The translations under genes and the position numbers were made by a program. This document shows positions 42,584 to 54,606 of a stretch of 64,000 nt of DNA, one piece after another (the first letter of the stretch is position 1; each line of letters starts with the position of its first letter). Origin of the DNA: Fennellomyces sp. T-0311. Lineage: Eukaryota > Mucoromycota > Mucoromycetes > Mucorales > Lichtheimiaceae. Below the pieces are notes generated by a model, which worked only from the letters and a program-made list of their open reading frames with translations, did not search any database and had not been told where the DNA came from. The stretch lies in contig JALLLT010000002.1 in the NCBI GenBank assembly GCA_025266875.1, positions 186,001-250,000 of the forward strand, read 5' to 3'.

Positions 42584-45050
42584 ATGCCACTTCAGTTTCA
42601 ACCACCATATACGGTCCCAGCACCAGGACAAGATGAGCCAGTCGGCGAGACAAAGGCGATGCGCCATTTCTTGTTCAAGGACAAGCTTATTGATAAGCCG
42701 GAAGGTGCTGACAAGACAATGTGGTCCTTGTATCTCCACGGCAATAAACTTGGAGGAGGTAAAGAAAAATTGAACCCCTTCATTTAAAAGAGGGAGAATT
42801 CATGTACTAATAAAAATAATCTATAACTAGATCGACCTTTCTTGGGAACTCGACGTATTGAAAATGGCGTTGCCAAAGAATACGTGTGGCAGACGCACAG
42901 TCAAGTTCACAAGCGCATTGAGAACTTTGCCAAAGGCTTAACAAGTCTTGGTCTTGAACGCCAAAAGGCATTGGGCATTTACAGTATCAATAGACCCGAA
43001 TGGACCATCGCTGAGCAGGCATCCTATCGACAATCAGTCATCATTGTGGCTCTGTACGACACATTGGGTCCGGAGGCTATGGACTATATCATCAACCAAG
43101 TCGAGATGGAGTTCATTGTTGCTAGTGCCGACAAATTGCAAAACATTGTTCATCTCAAGGAGCGCTTGCCGACAATCAAGACCGTCATCATCATGGATGA
43201 GGATAATATCAAGGCAGCAGATAAGGAAGGCGCAGCTCAGGTTGGACTGGCCGTACAGACGTTCAAAGAGGTGGAGAATATCGGCAAAGGCGTTACTGAA
43301 GAAGAACGATCTGATCCTCTCCCCGAAGATATCGCAACAATCTGCTATACTAGGTAAAGATGGAAATTAAACATGCAGAAGGGTGACTGACTGTACGACA
43401 GTGGTACAACAGGTACCCCCAAGGGTGTTGTCCTTACACACGCCAGCTCCGTGTGCCCTATGGGTGCTATTAACGAACTCGGAAAGAAGGGTAGCTTTGC
43501 CGACATCAATTCGTCTGATGTTTACATTTCCTACCTTCCATTGGCCCACGTATTTGAACGTACTGCGCAGGCTTTGCATGTGTACCAAGGCGCCGCCATT
43601 GGCTACTATCAGGTTCGTTCCACTGAAAAAAAATGTTGGGTCAAAAATGAGTAAGCATTAATATGAATATACCTTTTTGTAGGGTGACACTTTGAAGCTA
43701 TTGGATGACATTGCAGAGCTGCGACCGACTGTATTCTGTTCTGTACCTCGTCTGTTCAACAGAATCTACGACAAGGTTTTGGCTGGTGTCAAAGCCAAGG
43801 GTCCCGCTACCCAATATCTCTTCAACACTGCCTTCAACCAAAAGAGAGCCAACCTCAAGAAGACCGTCCACCATTGGCTATGGGACCGCATGGTCTTTGC
43901 ATCGGTATATATATATATATAGAACATCTGCTGCATTGTCATATATTGATACATGGGAATTTTCTATTCAAGATTCGAGCCAAGTTGGGTGGTCGCATCA
44001 AGTTCATCTTGAGTGGCTCAGCTCCCATTTCGCCCGACGTAATGGATTTCATGCGAATTTGCTTCTCTGCAAGAGTGTTTGAAGGATATGGTCAAACCGA
44101 AAACTTCTGTGCTGGTTGTTTGGTAAGAGGGAATGCACCGATTTGTGTTAACATGATGACTCATATCTATCGTTAAATGTTTTTTTTAAACCTTAGACAA
44201 TCCAAGACGATACTACTTCGGGTGTCATTGGTGCTCCGTTCCCTTGTTCCGAAATCAAGCTTGTGGATGTTCCAGATATGAACTACACCGCAGCCGACAA
44301 ACCTTATCCGCGCGGTGAGATCTGCATCCGGGGCCCTGCCATCATGCGTGAATATTACAAGGTACCCGATAAGACCGCCGAAACCTTGGACGAAAACGGA
44401 TGGCTGCTTACAGGTGACATTGGCCTGATTGATGGTGCTGGTCGTTTCAAGATCATTGATCGTAAGAAAAACATCTTCAAGCTGTCACAGGTAAAGGGGA
44501 AAGATAGGCTAGCTGTTTCGAAAATTTATGGTATTGACGGTTCCAATGTTGACAGGGTGAATATATTGCTCCCGAAAAAATCGAAGGCGTATTCCAAAAA
44601 GTAAATGCCGGATAGATAAGATGTAATGTTTCAAAAGTATAGTGTGCTGATTATTCGTTATCTTTTTAGCATGAACTGGTAGCACAAGCATTCGTTTATG
44701 GTGATTCCCTGCAGTCAGCTTTGGTTGGCGTTTTGGTACCTGACAAGGAGAGTTTGAAGGCATGGGCCGCCAAACAGCCTAACTTTTCGGGCAAGACTCC
44801 CGACGAACTTTGCCAACTCGAAGAGGTCAAGAAGGAATTCTTAAAGACGCTGTCCACATATGGCAAGGCGAACGGTCTCAAAGGATTTGAGCTTCTAAAG
44901 TCACTGTATTTGACAATGACTGAGTTCACTATTGAGAATGACATGCTGACACCGACATTCAAGCTCAAGCGCGAGATCGCAAAGAAGGTTTACGCTGAGC
45001 AAATCGAGAGCATGTACGCTGCTTTATCCAATGGCAGAAGCTTCAATTAA
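42584..45050 (+). CDS. Long-chain acyl-CoA synthetase (FAA-type)
   Basis: Eight exons: 42584-42758, 42831-43353, 43402-43612, 43683-43904, 43973-44122, 44197-44490, 44556-44600, 44670-45050. Phases match and give 666 residues, normal for the family. Motifs: YTSGTTGTPKGVVLTH (AMP-binding P-loop, interrupted by intron 2), YLPLAHVFER, FEGYGQTENF, GWLLTGDIG and IIDRKKNIFKLSQGEYIAPE (the acyl-CoA synthetase linker signature). The enzyme couples free long-chain fatty acids to coenzyme A using ATP, feeding beta-oxidation, lipid synthesis or fatty-acid import. The C-terminal tripeptide (SFN) is not a classical peroxisomal signal, so an ER or lipid-droplet site is plausible. Confidence 0.96.
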
Positions 45051-45815
45051 ATGACTCTTTCCCCTCCCTACCTCCCCTCTATCTCTCTCAATTTACTTCC
45101 ACCTTCCATTTTGCTATTCTCTTTTTATCGACTAATATTAAAATAATTTTTTTTCTGTCAGTAACAGTCATGCAAATGATTAAGGTTCGCCTCGGAAAAA
45201 AATTAACGTTTGCATATTACATGTCGTAATTGGGGGTCGAAGGTTCTGTACATCATCCAGGATTTTATATATGCTTGGAAAGGAAAGTGATTTCTGTGCA
45301 TTTTCGCCTTAGTGACGACACTGGACTGCGCCGGACAAAAAAAATAGCTGCATGCTATCGGCTATTTCGGACCTACCAAGCAGAAAATATATTGTAACCT
45401 TAATACCGACGCACGGTCATGGTCCTACGCGGAGATCAACAATACTACGAAAAAAGGAGGAGTCTGGATTGTATAGGAGCACGTGCAGTTCAACAAGTTG
45501 CTCCACAAGTTCAACAAATTCGGTATAGTACTATATTAGGAGATCACGCGCGCACACGAGCCCTCAAAATTATCGATCTGTTCTGTATGAATGACCTGCT
45601 GCCCTTGGCCCCAGGACATGGAGATGTACAGGCGATCCGTCAAACCACTGATAGGCGCAAGCATGGCCAGGTCAGGTCCATCAGAGATATGTACCCTGTA
45701 GAAATGAGGTAATATCTATCCGAAGACGCTAAAATATCACGACATACTTTTATCTTGGTTACATCCCAATATGCAAGGTCTGCATCCAGCTAAATTTAAT
45801 CCCGATCCACCGAAC
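45051..45815. other. Intergenic stretch
   Basis: 3' flank of the acyl-CoA synthetase gene, then AT-rich spacer. A 97-codon open frame at 45419-45712 starts with ATG but has an Arg/Gln-rich composition and no recognisable domain, so it is not called. Confidence 0.45.
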
Positions 45816-45820
45816 ACCTA

Positions 45821-45827
45821 TATAAAG
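45821..45827 (+). promoter_or_regulatory. TATA box of the Dal5-family permease gene
   Basis: TATAAAG lies 68 nt upstream of the ATG at 45889. Confidence 0.65.
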
Positions 45828-45888
45828 GGACGGTGCTTTCCCCCGAAAAGGTCGATGTTGTTCTTTCACATCATTTTCGATCTATAAC

Positions 45889-47669
45889 ATGAAAGACTAT
45901 TCACACTATTATCCACGAGTCGATCGAAACATTGAACGAAGGCTGTTGAAAAAAATCGACAGACGGCTCGTTGCGTGGGGTGCCCTGGCGTATTTCTCCA
46001 ATGTTCTTTTGCGCAATAATATGCGTAAGTCCGCCTCTTGGAGAACATCTAGCGACCTTTTTTTAGACTTACAACTTCTTGATGACTAGCTTATGCATTC
46101 ACAAACGGAATGAACACCGATCTCAACCTAAACTCTTCCGCGTACAACTGGGCCGTCAGCATGTTCTTCATTAGCTACTCGGTGTACGTAAACGATGTTG
46201 CCACCCATCCTAAAAAAGTAGTCCATACTTATCGATGAAACACAAAACTAGGTTCCAAATGCCGAGCAATATTATCTTTAGTCAAGTACTTCCGCGTTAC
46301 TATTTACCCACGGCCGTCATCCTATCTGGCGTTTTTAGCAATTTGGCGGTCTTGATAACTGATAAGCACCGGGGCCTGCTCTATGCAATACGGTTTTGCA
46401 TGGGCTTATCTGAAGCCGTACGTTTCAAAAAAAATTTTAATGCTGATAACGGGATTGGCCAGAATAACAAACAACAACGTATAGGGCTGCTATCCGTGTA
46501 TCATCTTCCTTATCAGTAGCTGGTATACCCAGAAAGAGCTTAATACCCGAGCTTGTATGATAGTGATTGGGTCCAACATGGCTTGTGGCGCCAACGGTCT
46601 AATCGGTGGTACGATCGCCACCACTTTGGACGGCGTATTGGAGATCCGTGGATGGAAATGGTTGTTTATCATCGAAGGCAACCTAGCCATTCTTATTGGC
46701 CTAGTCGGCTATTTCTGCTTGCCCAATTACCCACACAATACTCCTTGGATTACCGGCGAAGAGCGTGAGGTTGCCATGCAACGCAAGCCCATTTCCAAGA
46801 ATCTTTGGCAAGAACAGGAGAGCCTTCTGTTCGTCAGTGCTAAAACGTAAGATCGACAGCGCACCCCTTACCCCTTTCGCTAAAACACTAACCCGGTCTA
46901 TTTACATGCATCTCTAGTCTGAAGCATCTTGCAACAACACCCTATATTTACATGCTTACATTTATGTTTGCGTGCATTGTCATGGGAGATACAGTGATGC
47001 ATAATTTCACGATCATCCTGAATGGTATGGGCTACTCGTCTGCGCAGTCCAATTACTGGGCTGCTTCGGTGTATATCTTTTCCGCCATCCCAACTGTGGT
47101 ACTTGCCCGGACCTCCGATTTGATGCGTCACAAGGGGTTGCATATTTTCCTGGTTTCCCTTTGGTCCACCATCTGGTACTGTTTATCCATATTTGGGACA
47201 GTTCAGATCATGTTTGCTACGGTCTTTGCTGTAACTCTGAATTCTGTGCTGATTCCCATCACGCTGAACTGGGCCAGTCAAATCTATGCGTGTGACCACG
47301 ATATGAGAGCCGTGATGATGGCCCTGATTGTCTCGGTCGGGAACCTGATCCCCTATTTGATCAACCCAATCACTTGGGAAGTCACGGATGCGCCGGGTTT
47401 CCGTAAGTGAAAAGTGTTATCTTTTAATAGCCAAAAAGGAATGCATGCTGATATCGAGTTTTCTATTTTAAGGTATTGGCAAAATGACCTGTGCATTTGC
47501 GGGACTTGGAGCGGCTACAGCTTGTGTCCTGATTGCGTTGTGCCTAAAGTTAAGAATCAGGCTACCCCAAGACGTCCGCGCAGAACAACGCTATGATGAA
47601 AGACAGCCGTTGCTTGTTGATAAGTTTCAAGATGACGCCCACTACCAATCCCTTGCGTCGCCCCCTTGA
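45889..47669 (+). CDS. Major facilitator, anion:cation symporter (Dal5/allantoate permease) family
   Basis: Six exons: 45889-46024, 46090-46183, 46252-46417, 46485-46846, 46918-47402, 47473-47669. Phases match, giving 479 residues. The N-terminal KIDRRLVAWGALAYF, the FQMPSNIIF segment after the second exon join, and SSWYTQKELNTRACMI are typical of the Dal5 branch (allantoate, nicotinate, biotin, pantothenate and related carboxylates). About 12 hydrophobic spans are present, with a central hydrophilic loop near residue 230. The usual RxxxYR signature after TM2 is only partly recognisable. Substrate cannot be told from sequence. It acts at the plasma membrane or vacuole. It converges on the TMEM135-like gene. 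Confidence 0.9.
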
Positions 47670-47910
47670 ACTTCAAAATGATCATGCCATAAATTTATCA
47701 ACCCTCTTCATTGTTACCCAGCTATCACTTCATGCTTGTGCATTATCATCTTGCATTATCATCACATGTAAAATACCGCATACTACAACGAAGCATAAAT
47801 AACAAAAGATGTTTAGCGTCAAGAAGGAAAAAAATGAAGGGAATCATCATCAGCAAAAAGAAAAGTAGATAGTATACATTAGGTAGAAAAAAAAAGTGAA
47901 AGAACAGAAT

Positions 47911-49930
47911 CTAATTTTGGCCAAAGAAACGCGTCATTACGTTGAGGTAGCTTGAGCCGATGGTATCTTTGTCGTTCTGATACATAGTCATAAGCGTGCC
48001 CATGGCAACCATAAATAGGGCAACATCGCCGTTGGGAATGCTTTTAGCATAGCCGCGCTTTACCGCAAGCATCCACCACGACTCCATTGCGCGCGGCAAG
48101 CAATAGAGGCCAAGTTCTAAATTTGTTGTGTGTAATATTAGCTACAGAAGCAATTGCAGAAAACACTACCATGAACTCACCAAGTTGACGGCCACGGGCT
48201 TCGAGGAACGTCATCGCGCCGCCCACAGCACCAGGCAGGAGATACATCCAGGGTCTTTCCTTGTTGAGGATGGGGCGAATGGCGCAGGGCGTGGCGAAGC
48301 CCATGGTGACATACATGGTCAAGAAAAGAGCCGAGCGCAAGCACGAGTAGGTGAACTTGCGGAGCACATCAGTAGGTCTAGTACAACAAACTGTCAGTTA
48401 TACCATGTATCACAGACCTATAGACGCACTTACTGTGTTGTCAGCTGGCCTGATCGGAACACAGCTGTCATGATCTAGAGAAGCCGCCAACTTAAAATTA
48501 AATGCCCCACACAAAAAAGCCAACTCCGCCTAAAACCCCACACAAACAATAGAAAACATACCACGTTCAAGGGAACATAGAGCTGGAGGGCTCTGAGGTA
48601 TTCGTCACGGAAGAGGGTGAATTTGCTGCGTGTGCAGCTTGGGTCGAGCGGGTGCTGGAGCGCGCACATGATGTATCTGTGGCGGATCTTGGGTGGGATG
48701 ATGGTGGCAATGTTCGGGCTGACGGTCTCGCCGATGAACTCGCGGCTGGTGGTATCCAAGGGCATTCTGATGGATCCCTTCTCTTCGGCCAGGCGGTTGA
48801 CCGTGTCGCCAATGACCTGTGTCAGTGGGGCGGCCATGCCTCCAATATCAGATCTCCATCCAGAATGGGTGAGCAAGAACGAGTAGTAGGCCTTGGGCAG
48901 TGTTTCTCTGTGGAACAAGAAGGCAAAGATGATTTGGGCATTGGCCAGGATCATCACCCCAACACCTGCCCATCGCTGCATAAACTTGGCAAGGTGATCG
49001 TCCCACTTCTTCTTGACAACCAATTGCCGTGGCTGTCCAGGCGCAAATCCTTCTCGGTCCACCTTTTCCTTGAGCTCCGCCAGCTCCTTGTTGTGCTTTG
49101 CCTTACGGTGTATTGCCCACTGCTTCATCAAAAATGCGCCCGTGAACTGGATGGCGCGTGTGAGGAGGTAGAGCATGATCGATTGACGGCGCCGGTGGTC
49201 CTTGTCGATCATGAGGGCCGCACCAGCCACCGATCCAGCGATGAATGCATTGAGCCGATCCGACCGTGAGTATCGTCGTAATAAGCATAAAATGCCCTTG
49301 TAGCTGCTGAGAAATGTGCTCAAGAACAGGGCAAACATGGCCGTGTCACTGCAGACGGTGAGGAATCAGTACCACATAGCCCCCAATGCCTTGCTTACTT
49401 ACCTGCCTGCCAGCTGCTTCAGGAGTCCTGGCCTAAAACCCCACACATTTTGGATTAACCCACAAGGCTCGTCCTGATCCGGCCCGCCAAGAATTTCTTA
49501 CCTCTTGAACACCTTGCCGGTCAGCAGCAGCGGCAGTATTCCAATCAGATATTTGATGCTGAAGCCCACGGCGAATGCTTTGATGAATCCACGCGTGCAG
49601 TTCTGTGTACATGTTTTGCCGTCATGCTTGCAATACTGACCCGCTCCTGCTCCGCGCCTCTCCTTTGCTTCAGCTGCGGTGGCTTCCAGCTGCAGACGTG
49701 TGAGGTTTTGACTGGATAGTGCTATCGTTAGCACCCATGGTGGACCGCGAGGTACATTAGCGGCATGGACAGCTGAATTACCTGCTGAGACGCTTTAGCT
49801 TGTCCTGAAACGATCGAATGGAGGCAATGACTCGCTCTGTTTCCCTGTCGGTCAGCAGCTTGGACACGATCTGTGCCAAGCTCTCTAAGAAGTTTTCATA
49901 ATAAGGCTCAGATACAGGCAACGAAGACAT
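47911..49930 (-). CDS. TMEM135-like multi-pass membrane protein
   Basis: Seven exons on the minus strand: 49930-49782, 49711-49502, 49432-49403, 49348-48562, 48474-48434, 48377-48181, 48116-47911, giving 539 residues with matching phases. The third exon is only 30 nt. Features: a Cys-rich segment before TM1 (CKHDGKTCTQNCTRGF, KAFAVGFSIKYLIGILPLLL), several further spans, the CALQHPLDPSCTRSK motif near residue 390, and a final CLPRAMESWW segment. This matches the TMEM135/PMP52 family, linked in animals to peroxisomes, mitochondria and lipid metabolism. It has no neighbour on its own strand that suggests co-regulation. Identification rests on the Cys-rich N-terminus and the HP-x-x-x-SC motif. 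Confidence 0.82.
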
Positions 49931-50141
49931 TCTAGTCGTTGAAATGAGCGGAAAGAAGAAGGTGGGGAAGCAGTTGTCTCTGCTTGGTCTTTATTTTAAA
50001 ACTCCTTTGCCGTTGTTCATCAAACTCACATGACTGCAACACCCAACAAGCGAATCGCTCCCCAACCTCAGCACTATGCTGTCAATTCCAGGCGAATTTT
50101 GCTGAGTAACCTTTCCCAAGACACGTTTATAAACGGCACAT

Positions 50142-52338
50142 TTATTCATCCCGCCCTTGGTCCTCTCGCATGATTTTCTTGCCCGTCAAGAACAATGATG
50201 CTACCCACCCCACGGCACCGCACGTGGCTACGGCAACAAACACCCAATCCAACGCCGAGGCATATGCCTGCGACACCGTCCTGCGAAGCTCCGGCTCCAG
50301 ACTGTCCAGCAATTCAGGCGACTGCAGCGCTTGGTTGATTTGCTGCTGTGTCAGACGCGTGGTGGAGCGCAGATAGTGCACAAGCATGTTTTTGAAGATG
50401 GCACCTCCCACGGCTACTCCAGATGCAAACCCAAAATGTCCGAAAAAGGACACGAGCGAAATGGCTGCTGCGAGACTAATCCGTATTATGCCAATTAATT
50501 TGCATTTTCTCGATAAGGTCGAAAGCCACTTACTCATTTGGTGCTGCGTTGGCCTGAGCGGCAACATACACACTACATAAGTTGGGGGTAGCAGTTTTCT
50601 GTTAGCACTCGTGCCCAGGTCTTGCAATCATTATGTATACTTTTGGATGCACAAACCGACGCCGATCCCCGTAACCATCAGAAAGAAAACTTGCTCGGTA
50701 TGCCCACTGTCTGCTGACAGCAGGGACTGGAGAGCTCCACCGACTGCGATGAATCCATTCCCGACCCAGAACATCATGCGATAATGCCCTGTTCGGGCCA
50801 AAATATAGCCAGAAATAATACTCACACAGTCTACGGGCAGAAGGTACGGCAATATTTTAATTCCAGTGTGCATCGCTCCGTCTCCATGTGCGACCTGGAA
50901 GTACAATGGCAGATAGTATATGTTCATGAACATCGCCATACAGAACATCAGCGCCATCACATAAACGATAACCTGGTCGCGCATTTTGAACAGGTGTAAC
51001 GTCAAGATCGGCTCTCTGCTACTTAAATGAAACCACGACACCAGTACCGTGAAAGTGGCCAAGAGTGCGCATCCGCCGTAGAGACCAAGTATGATGGGGC
51101 TCGTCCATGGATACCGGGCACCTCCCCATTGGGTCGCGAGCAAAAAGCAAGATACACTGGCGATAAATAGTCCCGCACCCATAAAATCGATACGCAACCA
51201 CTTTTCCCTCCATCCCGACGTCAGGTCGTTCTGTTCGTCATCACGGTGCATTGCTGGGAGACACAGCAGTAATATCCCGAGTGCCAGTACCCCGATAGGC
51301 AGATTAATATAAAATATCCACCTCCAACTAATTTTTTCAGCCAACACTCCACCGACCAAGGGCCCCGCAATGGACCCCGTGGCCCAACATAGACCAACAA
51401 GTCCCTTGAAACATAAAGCTATTAGTTTTGCCCACGCATATTTTTTCATGCTCAAAAATTCTAATATACCTGATATTTTGCACGCTCGTGGAGAGGAACC
51501 AAATCAGCAATTGTAATCATGACAAGTGGCGCGATTCCGGCAGCTCCAAGTCCCTGAACACCTGTCATTATTTTTTCGGGTGCGCACGTTTTAACAAGTT
51601 TTGTAATCTATATTACAAAGAATGTGTTACTAACCTCTCATGACACACAGTACCACCATGCTCGGAGCCGATCCCGCTAGCCCGCCTAATGTCTATTAGT
51701 TGATTCGCATGAATGTTGTATAAGGAAATGTCACGCACTGCCAATGAGAAATACAACAATAGCAGAAATGATTGTTTGTTTTCGTCCGAATATATCTGCC
51801 AGCTTTTCCGAGCAAAACGATTTTTTAATAATGCTTAAATAGTTGGAAAACAAATAAATAAATTTGTTCAAGGGAACGTTACCTTGCCAAAGATAGGTTG
51901 TAATGCAGTCATTGGAACGATGTATGCCGTGCCGACCCATTCCACTTCATCTAAGGAGTCAAAGCTGGAGGCAATTACCGGTAATGCCGTGGCAACTAAC
52001 AGTAAAAAAAGTCAGAAAAGGAAGGAATGTCGCTACTATAATCACTACCAATGCTTTGATCCAGAGAGACAAGAAGTAAGCTCAAGAACAAACTATGGAT
52101 CATCAACTTTTAGGAATTGTCAGATTGAAATTTTCTACTGTTAGCTTTGCTCAGATGAAAACCTTGTCATTATGATAATCAGTTGACCACGGGGGTACTG
52201 ATGGATAGCTGTTTCATCGGTTGATGATGTGCTTGACGTTTTGATACTGCATAGATCATCGTCACTGCGACTATAAATCGAGGGAGACAAGGATTTATGT
52301 AAGGAAGAGCAAGGAAAAATAGTACTACTAGTATCCAT
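50142..52338 (-). CDS. Major facilitator of the DHA2 (14-span drug:H+ antiporter) family
   Basis: Nine exons on the minus strand: 52338-52163, 52092-52049, 51995-51883, 51802-51739, 51685-51635, 51561-51470, 51404-50641, 50572-50534, 50475-50142. Phases match, giving 558 residues. After a Ser-rich cytosolic N-terminus come LDQSIVATALPVIA, WVGTAYIV, GKLADIFGRK (motif A), GVQGLGAAGI, and GSIAGPLVGG (antiporter motif C). VYVAAQANAAPN is in the penultimate exon. These are hallmarks of DHA2 transporters, which export drugs, siderophores or amino acids in exchange for protons. The intron density in the first third is high: five introns in 0.8 kb. Substrate is unknown. Confidence 0.92.
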
Positions 52339-52339
52339 G

Positions 52340-54606
52340 TAAAAAAAATTATAGTGTTTAGACGAAAGAAAGAGATGAAGAGCGAGTTTCAATCCGGATC
52401 TGTTTTCATAATTGCGGGATTTCCTGCGAACTTCAAAACATGTATGCAGTGACTTTTTTCGGCGGCGATACTATAGCGTCTTGGTTGCATACAAAATGCG
52501 GGGTTCTTTGGTGTCGCACACGTTTTCATAGACGCTCTCGCTGAAAGTCATAATGTCATTGGCGCATTACACATCTACCGGCTGTTATCACAATTATATA
52601 GTCGTTTAGAGTGCAGGCAGTGCCCAGTTCAGCTTTATCAGCGTGTAAGATACGGTTGCTTTCCAAACCAAATGATCACACTAAATGGCACCCCGCAAAG
52701 GTGTAGTGACACTAAACGCAGCGGAGAAACTCACAAACTGCGGCGAAGAGAAGGTTGCCATTTTAGCTATTTAAAAATGCAGGACACAACTGAACTCATC
52801 TTCTCCAACTTGGGGCGCGTGTATAAAGCATAACTATGGAGGATTTTAGTATAGCAGGCAGTTTACACGTGCCTCCTGTATATAGATTCAAGTACGTGCC
52901 AATACTTTTTTTAAACGTACGTAGAAAACTTATGATGGTAATACAGAAGAATAAGAGTTGCAGGAAATCCGAAAAAATAAGAACGGGAGCGATGATCAAT
53001 ATCACTGTAAATCCTTGCAATTTTCAGGGAGCATAACCTCTTGGATTTCGTCCAGCCAAGTTTGAATCCTCCTTCGAAAAGAAAGGGAGCATAAATTATA
53101 ATTCATGTTTTTTTTTTTGCTTTAAGAAAATTTAATATATCGATGTTGCAAGGAAAACTTTGTGAAAATGCATACATTTTTTTTGCAGGTCGTCGACCTG
53201 ATGGGCAATAAAAACTCCTCCCTTGATGTGCTAGAAACCCAAGCGCAATATCGTGATACGTAACTGTGAAGCGGGGAGCGCTGGATCATATCAGGCTTGC
53301 CTATTCTAGGCATCCATTACTTGTCAACGACTGGTGATTGGATGTTTGAATCCTGCGATTCATAAGGCTTTTCTTTCTCCCTTTGCCTTTGTCGCATACT
53401 TCTCGTCCACATTCAGTTGTTACAGGTGAAAACCAACATCTGACTTGGTGGTCTAAGAGTTCGAGAGAAAACCACATGGCTGTAACCTGCTTTGGCAAAG
53501 AAATCTGCTTCTGGAATAGCTTTGATATCTCCGTTGTGTTGACACACCTCAGGGAGGGTGTCCGTGAGTGTTTCGTGCTTTTAATGCTAGGCTGCGCAGG
53601 ACTACCTGTCATAAAGTCCTTGTCAGAAATATCCTTCGACTGGTCCTAGTCCTCCAGGAGTTTTTATAAAGGAGCGGCATTAGCACCAATAATCCTACAT
53701 AAATCTTACAAATAAGCTTACCTTATTCAAACTGTACTTTAATGAGCGTATAGAAGGCAACGACGTGGCTGTATTCAGATCTGGCTTTGGATCGCGCCTC
53801 CGTCCATGGAGCTACTCTTGTTACGTAATATACTATGGTAAAGTAATTGGTATCATACATTCCTTTATATTGCCGGCAGGTCTGAACCAATTGTTCCATC
53901 GGGATGAAGCAGAAACAAGCACGATCAGCTGCAGCCGGAAGCCGACAACACAGACGCTCCTCGCCATGGGAACGCCACATTATAATGTAAAAAACACCAA
54001 CGATGGCATCCAGCTGATGCTTTGGGTAGTCTAGCTAGACTCCGTTCTTATGCAATTCCAAGCCGCAAACGTATTCATGCCATTGAATCACGTCCGGCAT
54101 CCCCAGCGAGCTGAAACTGCACTAGCTTGATCTTGGACAATAATGTCATTATATAACGACCTTTACAGAATCTAACTTGCAACACTGTATCACAAAACGC
54201 CCGTTTATAGAAACTTTTCAATGTCTTACGCAAGTTGTCCTTCAACCGGCACGGCCACCTGAACCGCATAGTGTCTTTATGCTTAAGCCAATTTATATAA
54301 AGGGTCCCCAGGGACATAACTTTGGTGAGTGCAAGTATTGTCTTTGAAATATAGTGAATTACCCAACCAGCAGATGGCCGTACAAACAAAGTCGAGTCGT
54401 CAAACGCAATGTTTCGAGATGCTTACTATATTGTAGCCATCAGCAGAGCACAACAAGAGCCTAAAACGGTGACATACGCTTAGGTGGCTATTGATAATAT
54501 GACCTCAGTCAATTCATCAATTGTTACATCAGGTCCAGCAGGTTGTGATATTTTGGTAAAGAGCCAAAAAGTCGTGTTTGACAGCAACAAAACTTTCAGC
54601 TGAATC
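52340..54606. other. Intergenic stretch, no supported gene
   Basis: AT-rich. Minus-strand open frames at 53612-53301, 53980-53723 and 54389-54075 (85-104 codons) have no recognisable motif and could not be joined. Decayed mobile-element sequence is possible. Confidence 0.4.

Noticed and set aside
45419..45712. 97-codon ORF between the acyl-CoA synthetase and permease genes
   Set aside because: Arg/Gln-rich, no domain, no promoter signal and no linked exon.
48652..49269. 205-codon plus-strand open frame
   Set aside because: Antisense to the large TMEM135-like exon and without motif support.
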